From Leptospira sp. (GTDB lineage: Bacteria > Spirochaetota > Leptospiria > Leptospirales > Leptospiraceae): a stretch of 64,000 bases of DNA. Numbering within the stretch: position 1 is the first letter of the stretch; every line of letters begins with the position of its first letter. The notes beneath the pieces were generated by a model that saw only the letters and a program-made list of their open reading frames with translations, did not search any database and was not told where the DNA came from. Positions 54,214 to 63,646 of the stretch are shown one piece after another. The position numbers were made by a program, and so were the translations under genes. The DNA is taken from contig JACVCB010000005.1 in the NCBI GenBank assembly GCA_016742255.1, forward strand, positions 110,202-174,201. The letters run 5' to 3'.

Positions 54214-55103
54214 AAAAAGGACTTCTTTGTCGAAGAAGATTTTTTCATCAAAAGAAAGTCCTTCATCACTTTCTCCGCTGCTTTTTGTTTTTCCATGTGT
54301 ACAAAGTGTCCGCATTCTGAAAACAATACAGCTTTTACATGAGGTGTTGTTCTTTCTAATTCCATCACATCCTTACCAGGAATGATGGGATCTTCTTCCC
54401 CTCGCATGATGAGTGTTGGTACTTGGTTTCCAAATACAATGGGTCGAATGTCTGTGCGGTCGAGCATCTCAAGGATCATGAGGATCTGCCTTGGGTTCAA
54501 ACATTCAAATTGTGGGTTGTATTCTTTTAAGAATTGTTTGATGTCTTCTCTTGCATGGAACGCACTTGAATCATACACTCCATAGGAAAAACCTATCTGT
54601 AAGGCTTTGGGTAATGATTTTCCAATTTTAAATCCTAGGTCAAAAAAAGTTCCTAAATTGGCACGTAACCCCATCACTCCAATTTTTAAGATCCCAGGGA
54701 CTGGTCCGTGCACATAGGGGGCGATTGCGATCACTTGTTTGATGCGTTGTGGGAAAAGGGACGCAATGGCAAGGACTGCCATCCCACCTGTGGAGTGGCC
54801 AACGAGTGTGATGTCTTTTTCCCCGGCAGATGCCCAAATCCCTTGTGCCTGTGTTTCTAAAAAATCCTGGAGGGTAAGGCCTTTTTTTTGGTCAAAAATT
54901 TCAGCTGGATAATGACCAACTAAGTCGAGTTCGATTACATCGCCCAATTGGCGAAAAAATGGAATATTGAGTCCCCAATACCCTGCAGCAGAACACCATC
55001 CTCCAACAAGAACAATGGTTTCCTTGGATTTTGGATTCAGGGATTTATGCCGAACGTATGTTAGTCTGTGGTTTTTCCAATTATATGTTTGTCTTTCTGA
55101 CAT
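54210..55103 (-). CDS. Alpha/beta-fold hydrolase
   Basis: A 297-residue alpha/beta hydrolase. The nucleophile elbow is GHSTGG (ITLVGHSTGGMAVLA, near residue 102), the oxyanion region IVLVGGWCSAAGYWG is at the N-terminus, and the catalytic His is in SECGHFVHMEK near residue 268; an Asp in RGEEDPIIPG completes the triad. Substrate unknown; the form resembles esterases or lactonases. The C-terminal tail is Lys/Ser-rich (KKSSSTKKSFF). It follows alr after 8 bp and is probably co-transcribed. Confidence 0.85.
   Translation of the reverse strand: MSERQTYNWKNHRLTYVRHKSLNPKSKETIVLVGGWCSAAGYWGLNIPFFRQLGDVIELDLVGHYPAEIFDQKKGLTLQDFLETQAQGIWASAGEKDITLVGHSTGGMAVLAIASLFPQRIKQVIAIAPYVHGPVPGILKIGVMGLRANLGTFFDLGFKIGKSLPKALQIGFSYGVYDSSAFHAREDIKQFLKEYNPQFECLNPRQILMILEMLDRTDIRPIVFGNQVPTLIMRGEEDPIIPGKDVMELERTTPHVKAVLFSECGHFVHMEKQKAAEKVMKDFLLMKKSSSTKKSFF
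54222..54247 (+). terminator. Terminator-like hairpin after the nitrilase gene
   Basis: CTTCTT (54222-54227) pairs with AAGAAG (54233-54238) across a 5-base loop, followed by ATTTTTTC. It lies inside the 3' end of the minus-strand hydrolase gene and would stop plus-strand transcription. Confidence 0.45.
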
Positions 55104-55111
55104 ATGGTCCT

Positions 55112-56242
55112 CTAGTCTTCAATGATACGAGGGAAGGATCCCAAAATTTTTGTGACTACTTCATAGTTGATGGTTCCAGTCCACGTGGCATGGTCATCTG
55201 CTGAGATCACTTCATTCCCTGACTTACCTAAAATTACAACATCGTCTCCAATTTTCGCTTCTGGAATATGAGTGATGTCAAGCATACTCATGTTCATACA
55301 AATTCTACCCAAAATTTTAGCTCGTTCTCCTCGAATTAGCATATAACCATGGTTAGATAATTTTCTATCCAATCCTTCATAATACCCAACAGGCACAACA
55401 GCAAGCCTTGTTTCATGAGTGGTTTTGAAAGTGGATCCATAACCAACAAAGGTTCCTGGGTTTAGGTTTTGGATGTGTTGGATTTGTGTTTTCCAACTGA
55501 GAGCAGGTTTTAACATTCCCACATCTTTTTTCATAAGAGAAAGTGAAAGTTTGGTTTCGAGACTGGGCCATAGTCCATAAAGAGAAATTCCAACTCTTAC
55601 TAAGTCCATACGTGCTTCTGAAAATAACATTGCCGATGCAGAGGAAGCGCAATGGCAAATGAGATCGATAAACCCGTGTTTAGCGAAAGTATCGATGGTT
55701 TCTTGGAACCTTCCCAGTTGTAACATGGAATAACTATGTTCGGTAAAATCTTCCGTACTCGCAAAATGGGTAGCAATCCCTGAAAGCGGGAGTTTTTTTT
55801 CTGAAATTTCTTTGGCGAGGACTTCCGCATTCTGGAAGGGAATACCCAAACGACTCATCCCGGTATCTACCTTTAAATGGATTTTGGGAGTAGGAGAAAG
55901 TTTGGCCAAAATTTCAATTTCTTCAATCCTAGAAACCATCACCCAAAAGTTTTCATCCGCTAGTTCTGCCTTTCTTTCCTGTAAATTGGGAATACTTCCC
56001 AAGATGAGGATGGTCGCTTTGGCAAACACACGCCGAATGGAAATCGCTTCTTCAAGTGAATTGACACCCAAATAATCGGCACCTGCGTCGAGGGCAATGG
56101 ATGCGGTAGCAAGTAACCCATGTCCATATGCATTGGATTTAATAATGGCTGTGAATTTTGTTTTAGAACCAATGAGTTTTCGAAAAAGAGCGATGTTATG
56201 GCTAAAAGCGGAACGAGAGAGGTAAATCCGAGAAGATTGCAC
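55112..56242 (-). CDS. alr: Alanine racemase
   Basis: A 376-residue PLP enzyme from a GTG start. The PLP lysine is Lys35 in AIIKSNAYGHG; the second catalytic base (Tyr) is in the FVGYGSTF block near residue 263, and RICMNMSMLDI matches the substrate loop. It makes D-alanine for peptidoglycan. The length fits Alr and it pairs with an alpha/beta hydrolase gene downstream. The N-terminal SRIYLSRSAFSHNIALFRK matches the family start. Confidence 0.93.
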   Translation of the reverse strand: MQSSRIYLSRSAFSHNIALFRKLIGSKTKFTAIIKSNAYGHGLLATASIALDAGADYLGVNSLEEAISIRRVFAKATILILGSIPNLQERKAELADENFWVMVSRIEEIEILAKLSPTPKIHLKVDTGMSRLGIPFQNAEVLAKEISEKKLPLSGIATHFASTEDFTEHSYSMLQLGRFQETIDTFAKHGFIDLICHCASSASAMLFSEARMDLVRVGISLYGLWPSLETKLSLSLMKKDVGMLKPALSWKTQIQHIQNLNPGTFVGYGSTFKTTHETRLAVVPVGYYEGLDRKLSNHGYMLIRGERAKILGRICMNMSMLDITHIPEAKIGDDVVILGKSGNEVISADDHATWTGTINYEVVTKILGSFPRIIED

Positions 56243-56297
56243 GGTCCCATTTTTTTTTACTTTTCTCTTCTGTCGCTTCAGATATTTCTATTTTTAC

Positions 56298-57497
56298 ATG
56301 TCTGAATCTCCATCTGTTTTCCCTTCCTTCCCAAAATTTTCCAACTGGAAAGGTATTTCCGAGTATTTCCCCGTACAAAAAGAATCGGTTTGGTTGAACT
56401 ATTGTGGTACCACCCCTGTTTCGACCTATGCCATTCAAATGATGAATGTGTATTTAGAGGAATATGCAAAAATTGGAATCTTCACTCCTAATTTTTCGGA
56501 ACCCTATATCAAAAAAGAAATTCGTGGGTATCTCTCAGAAATTTTACATTGTGATCCAACAGAGATAGGAATTGTACATAACACCAGTGAGGGGATGAAT
56601 TTTTATTCTCATAGTATCCAAATTCCAAAAGGAAAACGGATTTTGGTTTTGGAAAACGAATACCCAAGTAATGTGTATCCTTGGGAACATTGGCAAAACA
56701 AAGGTGTAACATTAGGTTTTGTCAAAGTAGGGAACACTCCCAATGAATTTTTAGAAAACCTAAAACTTGAACTAGAAAAAAAGGATGTTTTTATCCTTAG
56801 TATATCACCTGTTCATTGGTGTACGGGTGTAGTGTTTGATATGGAAACTGTCTCAGCATTATGTGAACGTTATGGAACCAAACTTGTGATTGATGGAAGC
56901 CAAGCAGTTGGTCATATCCCACTTAATTTTTCCAAAATCAAAGTGGCATTTTGTGCGTTTGCGGCTTGGAAATGGTTACTTGGTCCATTGGGATTAGGTG
57001 TGATTTATATTTCAAAAGAAGAATCGAAAGGATTCCAACTGGTATTCAAAGGACAAGCAAGTGTTGTCAACGATTCCAATTATTTTCCATATCGAGACGA
57101 ATGGAAACCCGCTGCCGAACAATTTGAACAAAGTACCATCAATTTTAACGATTGGATTTATTTTTTTGCCTCCCTCAAAATGTTATCTACTCTTGGGTTC
57201 TCTCGAGTCCAGGAAAGAATTTACGAAGTAGCAGGGATGTTAAAAGACATGTTACACGAGTTAGGTTTTACTCTGGAATCAGATGCTTTCCCCGACGTCA
57301 AAACAGGAATTTTAGCCATTACAAACCACAAAGACCCTAAAAAATTCCAACCAGAAGCCATCCAGGCCCATCTCAAACAACATGGAATTATCACGGCGGT
57401 TCGCCTAGGTCGACTTCGAATGGCACCTCATATTGGGATTGAAGAAGAACATGTAAATCGTGTTAGAACCCATTTACAAACTTATTTGCAAAAATAA
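56298..57497 (+). CDS. Class V aminotransferase (isopenicillin-N epimerase/cysteine-desulfurase-like)
   Basis: A 399-residue PLP protein of fold type I. LVIDGSQAVGHIPLNFSKI provides the PLP-binding Asp and the Schiff-base lysine is Lys225 in AAWKWLLGPLG, the position used by class V enzymes. It lacks the C-terminal catalytic-Cys loop expected of an active cysteine desulfurase, and the overall form matches the epimerase or kynureninase-like subgroup. Substrate unknown. The start is the ATG of MSESPSVF, 55 bp from the divergent alr. A BASS-type transporter gene follows after 9 bp and may handle its substrate or product. Confidence 0.78.
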   Translation: MSESPSVFPSFPKFSNWKGISEYFPVQKESVWLNYCGTTPVSTYAIQMMNVYLEEYAKIGIFTPNFSEPYIKKEIRGYLSEILHCDPTEIGIVHNTSEGMNFYSHSIQIPKGKRILVLENEYPSNVYPWEHWQNKGVTLGFVKVGNTPNEFLENLKLELEKKDVFILSISPVHWCTGVVFDMETVSALCERYGTKLVIDGSQAVGHIPLNFSKIKVAFCAFAAWKWLLGPLGLGVIYISKEESKGFQLVFKGQASVVNDSNYFPYRDEWKPAAEQFEQSTINFNDWIYFFASLKMLSTLGFSRVQERIYEVAGMLKDMLHELGFTLESDAFPDVKTGILAITNHKDPKKFQPEAIQAHLKQHGIITAVRLGRLRMAPHIGIEEEHVNRVRTHLQTYLQK

Positions 57498-57506
57498 TCA
57501 AAACTT

Positions 57507-58451
57507 GTGTTAACAAATCTCTCAAAACAAATCGTAAATGCATTTCCCCTTGTATTACTTGGGATTGCAGGAATAGGGTTTCTGGAACCAGAAAAAATTT
57601 CTTGGTTTAAGGGGCCTTGGATCACTTACAGTTTAGGCCTCATTATGCTTGGGATGGGATTATCATTAGAAGTGGATGATTTTCTCAGGATCTTCAAACA
57701 ACCCAAACCGATTCTCATTGGTACTATCTTGCAGTATACCATCATGCCTTTGTTAGGTAATTATCTTGGTTTTTGGTTTCACTTACCTGAAGCATATGCA
57801 GTAGGACTGATTCTTGTATCGTGTTGCCCTGGTGGAACTGCATCCAATGTCATTACCTTTCTTGCAAAGGCCAATGTTCCACTTAGTGTCACTCTGACTT
57901 CTGTTTCGACGATCCTTGGTATCGTATTCACTCCCATGTTAGTTGCATTTTTTATAGGCAGTCGTTTAGAGATAGACCGCTTGGGACTTGTTCTCACCAC
58001 CTTCCAAGTGATCCTTGTGCCTGTTGGACTTGGACTTTTTCTCAAATCTTTTTTCCCAATAGCAACAGAGAAAACAAAAGATATTTTTCCCGTACTATCT
58101 GTACTCCTCATTGCAATGATTGTTGCTTCCATCATTGCCAGTGGGAAAGAGACCATCATCACATCAGACTACCGAATTTTTTTAGCAGTGATTTGTTTGC
58201 ATTTAGGTGGGTTTGGACTGGGAGGACTTTTTGCTTGGGTCCTCACTCGGGATCTAAAAATCTCCCAAACCATTTCCATCGAAGTGGGAATGCAAAATTC
58301 AGGGTTAGGAGCAGTCCTTGCCAAGACCCATTTTGCCGATCCAAACACAGCAATTCCTAGTGCACTCTCGAGTCTCACTCATTCCTTACTCGGAAGCCTC
58401 TTTGCTAGCTATTTTCGGAAGGAATTGAAAAAACCCGCTATTGTCGATTGA
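57507..58451 (+). CDS. Bile acid:sodium symporter family (BASS) transporter
   Basis: A 314-residue membrane protein with about ten helices and the BASS family signatures LVSCCPGGTASNVITFLAKAN (about 108-128) and EVGMQNSGLGAVLAKTHF near the end. Members take up organic acids such as pyruvate, pantothenate or bile-acid-like solutes with Na+. The start is GTG nine bases after the aminotransferase stop, so the two are one operon. The substrate cannot be told. Confidence 0.9.
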   Translation: MLTNLSKQIVNAFPLVLLGIAGIGFLEPEKISWFKGPWITYSLGLIMLGMGLSLEVDDFLRIFKQPKPILIGTILQYTIMPLLGNYLGFWFHLPEAYAVGLILVSCCPGGTASNVITFLAKANVPLSVTLTSVSTILGIVFTPMLVAFFIGSRLEIDRLGLVLTTFQVILVPVGLGLFLKSFFPIATEKTKDIFPVLSVLLIAMIVASIIASGKETIITSDYRIFLAVICLHLGGFGLGGLFAWVLTRDLKISQTISIEVGMQNSGLGAVLAKTHFADPNTAIPSALSSLTHSLLGSLFASYFRKELKKPAIVD

Positions 58452-58485
58452 CTATATATGGGGTCGGTACGTCATGGCATAAATT

Positions 58486-58647
58486 ATGAGAGAAATCATA
58501 AAACTAACCTGTGTCCCATGTGCGATACCTGGGCGGTCAAATTACTTCCAGACTAAAAACAAGAAGACAAAGTCGGAAAAACTTGTGACAAAAAAATATT
58601 GCAAATTTTGCAAAGCACACACGGATCACAAGGAATCCAAAGTCTAA
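58486..58647 (+). CDS. rpmG: 50S ribosomal protein L33
   Basis: A 53-residue protein: MREIIKLTCVPCAIPGRSNY, then KNKK and EKLVTKKYCKFCKAHTDHKE. This is bacterial L33 with both CxxC pairs (CVPC, CKFC), the zinc-binding form. It lies 34 bp after the BASS gene and its stop is 8 bp before the DksA-like ATG, so L33 and that regulator are likely co-transcribed. In many bacteria rpmG is followed by tRNA-Trp and secE; here the neighbour differs. Confidence 0.93.
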   Translation: MREIIKLTCVPCAIPGRSNYFQTKNKKTKSEKLVTKKYCKFCKAHTDHKESKV

Positions 58648-58655
58648 GGAATAAG

Positions 58656-59120
58656 ATGCCTAAACCAGCTGCAAAATCCTCCGCCGAGAAGGGAGTCGAC
58701 AAGAAGTTCATCGAAGAGGTGCGTGAGCTCCTCCAAGAGAAAAAAGAATCTCTTCTCATCAAACTCAACCAGTGGGAAGATACAAGTTCTCCTTCTGGCC
58801 TTAAGGAAATGGGAGATATTGCAGACATCGCATCCGAACTCAACTCAGAAGCCCTCACTTCTGTTTTGACAGAAAACGAAATTGAGACTCTACGTGAGAT
58901 CGAACTCGCCTTAGAGAAAATTGAAAACGGAACCTATGGTATCTGTGAAGGGACAAAGAAAAAAATCCCCCTTGCCAGACTCAAAGCCATCCCGTGGACA
59001 AGATTCACCGTAGAATACGCGGAACAAATGGCAAAAAGCCGTAACCGTGCAGGTGGTTACCGAATGGATTCCCTATCGGCATACCCCACAACTGGAATGG
59101 ATGTAGATTCTCTCGACTAG
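58656..59120 (+). CDS. TraR/DksA-family protein lacking most zinc-finger cysteines
   Basis: A 154-residue protein. The helical N-terminus and the block EIELALEKIENGTYGICEGT followed by KKKIPLARLKAIPWTRFTVE match the DksA/TraR fold that inserts into the RNA polymerase secondary channel. The four zinc cysteines of the classic form are reduced to one (GIC-EGT in place of CxxC, and TVEYAEQ where a second CxxC would be). Coiled-coil tip residues (DIADIASE) are retained in acid character. The start at 58656 follows AAGGAAT; an upstream frame to 58599 overlaps rpmG and is not used. Probably a transcription regulator linked to ribosome supply. Confidence 0.85.
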   Translation: MPKPAAKSSAEKGVDKKFIEEVRELLQEKKESLLIKLNQWEDTSSPSGLKEMGDIADIASELNSEALTSVLTENEIETLREIELALEKIENGTYGICEGTKKKIPLARLKAIPWTRFTVEYAEQMAKSRNRAGGYRMDSLSAYPTTGMDVDSLD

Positions 59121-59264
59121 AGAGAATCCTCTGATTTTGTCCCAACACTCATTTTAGAAGTTTTCCCTTAAGATCCTTTCCTCTTTTGATTCCCTAGATC
59201 GAATTCTCTTTTTTATCTGAAAATACAATTGATTCGCCATACCATTCCTTAAACTCTTTCTATC

Positions 59265-61343
59265 GTGAGTTTTTTAGATAGGCTTCGTTCTTTACCAATC
59301 CTTGACTTAGTATTTTTTTTTGGTGCGAGTATTCTCGTTTGGAATTTACACCGGTACGTAGAGCCTGTTCCCCAAACACTTTTTTATCCTTCCTTTTTCT
59401 TCCAGTTTTCCTTTGGTTTTTTCCCACAATTGTACCAACGGAAATGGGGAAGGGTTTGGACAAGTCTATCGGCGATGACTCTTGTAAGACTTCCCTTTTT
59501 ATCGGGAATACCAATGGTGGGTTCTTACCAATTAGTGGGACTCCTCCTTGGTTCCATCCTTGGGATTTGGGTTAGAGAAAGCTTACTTGTGTTACTTGGC
59601 CGCAATGAAACTGCATTGCCTAAACAATCTGAACAAATCATTACCGACTGGATGATTCGAAATCCTACGGGAAAATCAAATTTGCCCATTTGGTATTCTA
59701 CCTATTTTGGATTTTTATTTTTTATCTTTTGTTTAACTATTTTGTGTTTTTTGGAATACCAAGGAATGGGGATTTTTACAGGTCTTGGGATCCAAGAATA
59801 TTTGTATTATCCAAAACTTTCTTCAAGAGAGGCCATGGGACTTTCTTGTAAAATACTAATTCCGCTAACACTTGTCATTTTGTATTTCTTTTCAGAAGAA
59901 CGTTCGATGCCAACTCCATCAAAGGATAGTTTATCTGAACAAATTCGATTTGGACTATTTTTAGGATTTGGAATCAATCTTTTGGTGATGTTTATCCAAT
60001 CCATTTGGAGTTTGGAATTTTTTTCACAGGGGACTCACTTAAGTGTAAGTGCAGGTCGTACAACCGGATTTTTCCAAGACTCAGGGTCGGCATCTTGGCT
60101 CCTTCCCGTCATCGGATTTTTATGGATGACGAAGTTAACGCATATTTGGCGAAAATCAAAAGAACGTTTTAGTTTAATATTATTAATCCTATCTTTTTTC
60201 CTTCTCACTTGGTTGGGATTAAAACAAGGAAAGGCTTTTTGGGTGATATGGGGTGTGCTTGTTTCAGTAGGATTCATCCAACTCACAACAGATTTATGGA
60301 TTGTATCATCTAAAACCAAAATTTTCACACGAATTGGATTGTATTTCGTTTTGCCAATGTTAGGTTGTTTGGCATTCTACGGTATTAGTCTAGTACCAAA
60401 AGAATGGGATCTTGTGATTTTAGCAAAACGATTTATTTTATTTCTAAAATCATTCCCAAATTCTCCCAGTTTAGCCTTCCAACAATTGGATTTGGTCCGA
60501 TATGAGCTCATCAAAGTAGCAAATTTGGGGATCCAGGAAAACCTTTGGATGGGAAATGGGATTGGATCTTTTCCATTGTTTTTACTTTCCCCAGAACAAA
60601 ATGGATCAAATGCCAACATTCCCTTCGTTGACTTCCCACCTACATTTTACCATTGGATGTTGTATGAATTAGGCATCCTTGGTTCCATTGTCTTTCTTTT
60701 TTATATCGGGATTTTCCTTTGGGAAAGAGGGCTTTGGAAACAAGGAATTTTACTTCTTATCCCATTTTTATTTGGAGTCCAAATTCAAAATTCGGATGGT
60801 GCCTTTTTATGTTTTTATCTCATTCTTTTAGGGGAAAAAGGAACTGGTTTTTCTCCCAGTTTTGATAAGTATAGGAAAACGATTTGGTTTTCTCCCTTAC
60901 TCCTCATCTTGTCAGTTGGTCTTCCTTTAAACTACAGTTTGTTCCATTCACAGAAATTTTTAACCTATGGAATTGGGTCGGAATTTCGTAAAAATGAAAT
61001 CAAGGATTATCAAATCGCATATACAATCCCTCCTGTATCACCTAACTATGAATATGAATTTCATGGAAAAATTTGGGAATGGAAATTGGTAGATATAAAT
61101 GTTTCCCGTAGTGGCCGAATTTTCTTGGAAACAAACTCAAAATCCTCTCTTGTTGGAATTAATTTTTTAAATATAGAAAGAAATCAGATCAAACAAGAAT
61201 TATTTACGGAAACTAAGTCTGGTTATGTTTGGACTGGAGACGCTCCCAAAGGTGCTACTTACATCCAAATTCATACCAGATCTAAATTGGAATTTCGATT
61301 ACCAAAATCCCAATTTGATGGTCTAGGTCGTTTTCAGTTTTAA
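59265..61343 (+). CDS. O-antigen ligase/polymerase-like membrane protein
   Basis: A 692-residue protein with about twelve membrane helices and a C-terminal soluble segment of about 120 residues (from about 570). The block NLWMGNGIGSFPLFLLSP followed by HWMLYELGILGSIVFLFYIG matches the Wzy_C/O-antigen ligase family, which joins or polymerises undecaprenyl-linked glycans at the outer face of the inner membrane. The start is GTG at 59265. Whether it acts on LPS, another glycan or a protein glycan is not clear. No other glycan genes are adjacent. Confidence 0.7.
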   Translation: MSFLDRLRSLPILDLVFFFGASILVWNLHRYVEPVPQTLFYPSFFFQFSFGFFPQLYQRKWGRVWTSLSAMTLVRLPFLSGIPMVGSYQLVGLLLGSILGIWVRESLLVLLGRNETALPKQSEQIITDWMIRNPTGKSNLPIWYSTYFGFLFFIFCLTILCFLEYQGMGIFTGLGIQEYLYYPKLSSREAMGLSCKILIPLTLVILYFFSEERSMPTPSKDSLSEQIRFGLFLGFGINLLVMFIQSIWSLEFFSQGTHLSVSAGRTTGFFQDSGSASWLLPVIGFLWMTKLTHIWRKSKERFSLILLILSFFLLTWLGLKQGKAFWVIWGVLVSVGFIQLTTDLWIVSSKTKIFTRIGLYFVLPMLGCLAFYGISLVPKEWDLVILAKRFILFLKSFPNSPSLAFQQLDLVRYELIKVANLGIQENLWMGNGIGSFPLFLLSPEQNGSNANIPFVDFPPTFYHWMLYELGILGSIVFLFYIGIFLWERGLWKQGILLLIPFLFGVQIQNSDGAFLCFYLILLGEKGTGFSPSFDKYRKTIWFSPLLLILSVGLPLNYSLFHSQKFLTYGIGSEFRKNEIKDYQIAYTIPPVSPNYEYEFHGKIWEWKLVDINVSRSGRIFLETNSKSSLVGINFLNIERNQIKQELFTETKSGYVWTGDAPKGATYIQIHTRSKLEFRLPKSQFDGLGRFQF

Positions 61344-61367
61344 ATTAAGAAAATCATTTTACTGTGA

Positions 61368-61862
61368 TTAGGTGAGCCTACGGATGTATAAATCCTTGGT
61401 AATTTGAGCAACAGTTTTTCCATCTTCACCAACAACGAGAGCCTCATAGGTTCTAATTGTTTTTTTCTCTTTTTGTAAAAGATTTTTGATTTCTGCAAAT
61501 TCTGAATCAGGAAGATGGAACGTTGCTGTTACCGTGCCTTCACCTGGTTTGACAAAATCGATTTTGGCTCCTTTGTCCCAAACCATATAATCTTTTCCTA
61601 AATTCATCATAAGTAAAAACATAAAAAAAGGATCACACATTGAATATAAGGAACCACCAAAATGGGTTCCTACATAATTTGTATTGGAGAGAATGAGTGG
61701 CATAGAAACTACCATTGTGTTTCGATCGACAAGTTTTGGTAAGATGTTTGCCCCTTCATATGGTTTGAACATTCGGAATGCCTGTTCAAAACCATATGTT
61801 TCTTCTAAAAATTTCCAAAGGGGATGAACTTTGTATTCGAGTAATATCTCTCTATTTCTCAT
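61368..61862 (-). CDS. DUF4442 hotdog-fold (PaaI/thioesterase-like) protein
   Basis: A 164-residue single hotdog-fold domain. GTHFGGSLYSMCDPFFMFLL is the DUF4442/YiiD-type central helix and preceding loop, followed by KIDFVKPGEGTVTATFHL and VVGEDGKTVAQITKDLYIRR, the usual strand order. Family members are acyl-CoA thioesterases or acyltransferase-like; no active-site residue can be assigned confidently. Its start is 42 bp from the end of the MCP gene, and on the same strand. Confidence 0.75.
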   Translation of the reverse strand: MRNREILLEYKVHPLWKFLEETYGFEQAFRMFKPYEGANILPKLVDRNTMVVSMPLILSNTNYVGTHFGGSLYSMCDPFFMFLLMMNLGKDYMVWDKGAKIDFVKPGEGTVTATFHLPDSEFAEIKNLLQKEKKTIRTYEALVVGEDGKTVAQITKDLYIRRLT

Positions 61863-61904
61863 TCACCCAGTTTTTGAATTATAGAACAATCGGTCTATCT
61901 CTTT

Positions 61905-63140
61905 TCAAGTGGTTCCCATCATCATCTTATCTGTGACAGAATGGATCTCTTTAATTTGTGATTTTAAAATTTCAGTTGTTTTTAAGATCACTTGTTGTGC
62001 AGAACGAATTTCTTCACATTCATTTTGGATTGTATTAGATAAGGTTTGGATTTCGTCTAGGTTGGAATTGATCGTAACAATCTCACCATAAACCTCACCA
62101 GAAGTATCTCGCACACGTTCTGCAACATCATCTAGAGTTTTTGCTTTGGAAAGGATAGCACCACCTCTCGACTTTAATTCTTGAATGGATTGTACAACTT
62201 CCGCGATTGTTCCATGAACAACATGAATTTCCGAAGCGATGAATTGAAAGGCATCTCCGGATTCTATTCCTAATTTTTCAGCCTTCTTGTAATCATTCAC
62301 ATTTTCGTTTAAGATTTTTGAAATCTGTTTTGCATTGTTTGCAGTCATTGTGGATAAATTTTTAATTTCATCGGCAATGACCGTGAATCCTTTCCCTTCG
62401 GAACCGGAGTGAGTTGCCTCAATGGCCGCATTGATTGCGAGTAAATTCGTTTGTTTGGATACTCCATTGATGAAGTCGATGAGTTTTAGAATATTCCCTG
62501 AGGACTCACTGATCCTTTGGATTGTAAAATTGGTATCATTTACTTTTTTTCTACCATCCTTACTCAATTGTACTAAATTCTCCATTGTTTCATTTCTGCT
62601 TTGGATCTCAGCTATGACGACGTTTACAATATCAAACATGATGTTGATTTCTTCTGAAGTTTTACCCACTGCATCCATGAGTTTTACTTCTTCTGAAGCG
62701 AGTTGTGAAACAATTTGGTACACACGATCAATGTCACTGCCTGTCGTTTGAATTTTCTCATTTAATTCAATGATATGATTGCCAATGGCATCTAATCTTT
62801 TTTGCAAATCAGAACATGTGTCTGTAAGAGACTCCGAATATTCGTGGATATCAATTCCATATCCTGAAAGTAAAAGAACTGGATCAGCAGCTAAATGATT
62901 AGATTCTAAATCTTTCTTTAAAATATTTTTATTTTGGATCATTCGAAAAATAGAAAATACGAATGTAACAAAAACCACCAAACCAGCTAATATTTGGAGT
63001 GGTACTGGGAGTCGTCCGTAAATGGATTGGAATCCAAACATAGCTGCGAGGAGGAGAAAAAGGACTAAGTTGATAGAATCATTCCAAACCAATCGAGAGT
63101 AGAGTCTCTCTTTTTCACTGAAGATTTTTTGTTGTGGCAT
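61905..63140 (-). CDS. Chemoreceptor with no periplasmic sensor domain
   Basis: A 411-residue methyl-accepting chemotaxis protein. Two hydrophobic segments (about 22-42 and 47-68) joined by a 4-6-residue loop anchor it, and there is no periplasmic domain and no visible HAMP or PAS. The rest is the cytosolic signalling helix bundle with hairpin LLAINAAIEATHSGSEGKGFTVIADEIKNLS. Its cue must come from the membrane, from inside the cell or from a partner protein. The start is 75 bp from a divergent operon that includes a PYP homologue, making a light-sensing partner plausible. Conserved Glu/Gln methylation sites were not assigned. Confidence 0.82.
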   Translation of the reverse strand: MPQQKIFSEKERLYSRLVWNDSINLVLFLLLAAMFGFQSIYGRLPVPLQILAGLVVFVTFVFSIFRMIQNKNILKKDLESNHLAADPVLLLSGYGIDIHEYSESLTDTCSDLQKRLDAIGNHIIELNEKIQTTGSDIDRVYQIVSQLASEEVKLMDAVGKTSEEINIMFDIVNVVIAEIQSRNETMENLVQLSKDGRKKVNDTNFTIQRISESSGNILKLIDFINGVSKQTNLLAINAAIEATHSGSEGKGFTVIADEIKNLSTMTANNAKQISKILNENVNDYKKAEKLGIESGDAFQFIASEIHVVHGTIAEVVQSIQELKSRGGAILSKAKTLDDVAERVRDTSGEVYGEIVTINSNLDEIQTLSNTIQNECEEIRSAQQVILKTTEILKSQIKEIHSVTDKMMMGTT

Positions 63141-63215
63141 TGGTTTCCCTAATTTTTTCTAGGATTCATTTTTTTTGGCGTATTTTTAACGAAAAATACA
63201 TCTAATCATTAGACT

Positions 63216-63620
63216 ATGATATTCACTAAAAGGGAAATTGAAGAACACTACCCGCTTTCGGAACGTTTGCGTTTAGAGAAGGCGAAATCACAAAATTCCG
63301 TCATATATTGGATCAATGAATTGGTCCGAAATCAAGTCAGAGGGGCCGAAGACGTGACAAGTCTCATCGAAGTCACAAAAGATTTGGTAATGCAAGTGGA
63401 AGACTTATATGCAGAAAAGGAAAATTCTGTGACGAATGCGACAGGGAATCCGTCAAATTCTATAGAGTCAGATTCGATTGAAGAACAAATCTCTGATTTA
63501 TATGCGGAAAAGGAAATGTTGTTAAAGGAAACAAAAACCCATTCTATTTCTGAGGTGATGGCACTCATCCGAGGTATGGAAGAACAACTCAATTCGATGT
63601 ATTCAGAATACGAAACATAA
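63216..63620 (+). CDS. Small protein with three YxEkE repeats, upstream of PYP
   Basis: A 134-residue soluble protein not recognised as a known family. A motif recurs at 60-70 (QVEDLYAEKEN), 91-100 (QISDLYAEKE) and, weaker, 124-132 (QLNSMYSEYE), with 31-33-residue spacing. Helix and coiled-coil propensity is high, especially around 36-70. The first part (YPLSERLRLEKAKSQNSVIYWINELV) looks like a helix-loop-helix. Its stop is 26 bp before the PYP-like gene, so the two are probably co-transcribed, and both are divergent from an MCP gene. A signal relay between PYP and receptor is an attractive guess only. Confidence 0.6.
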   Translation: MIFTKREIEEHYPLSERLRLEKAKSQNSVIYWINELVRNQVRGAEDVTSLIEVTKDLVMQVEDLYAEKENSVTNATGNPSNSIESDSIEEQISDLYAEKEMLLKETKTHSISEVMALIRGMEEQLNSMYSEYET

Positions 63621-63646
63621 AACACATTCGAACAGGAACGAAATTA

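Noticed and set aside
56298..57497. Cysteine desulfurase (IscS/SufS) assignment
   Set aside because: No catalytic-Cys loop is visible near the expected C-terminal position and no isc or suf genes are adjacent.
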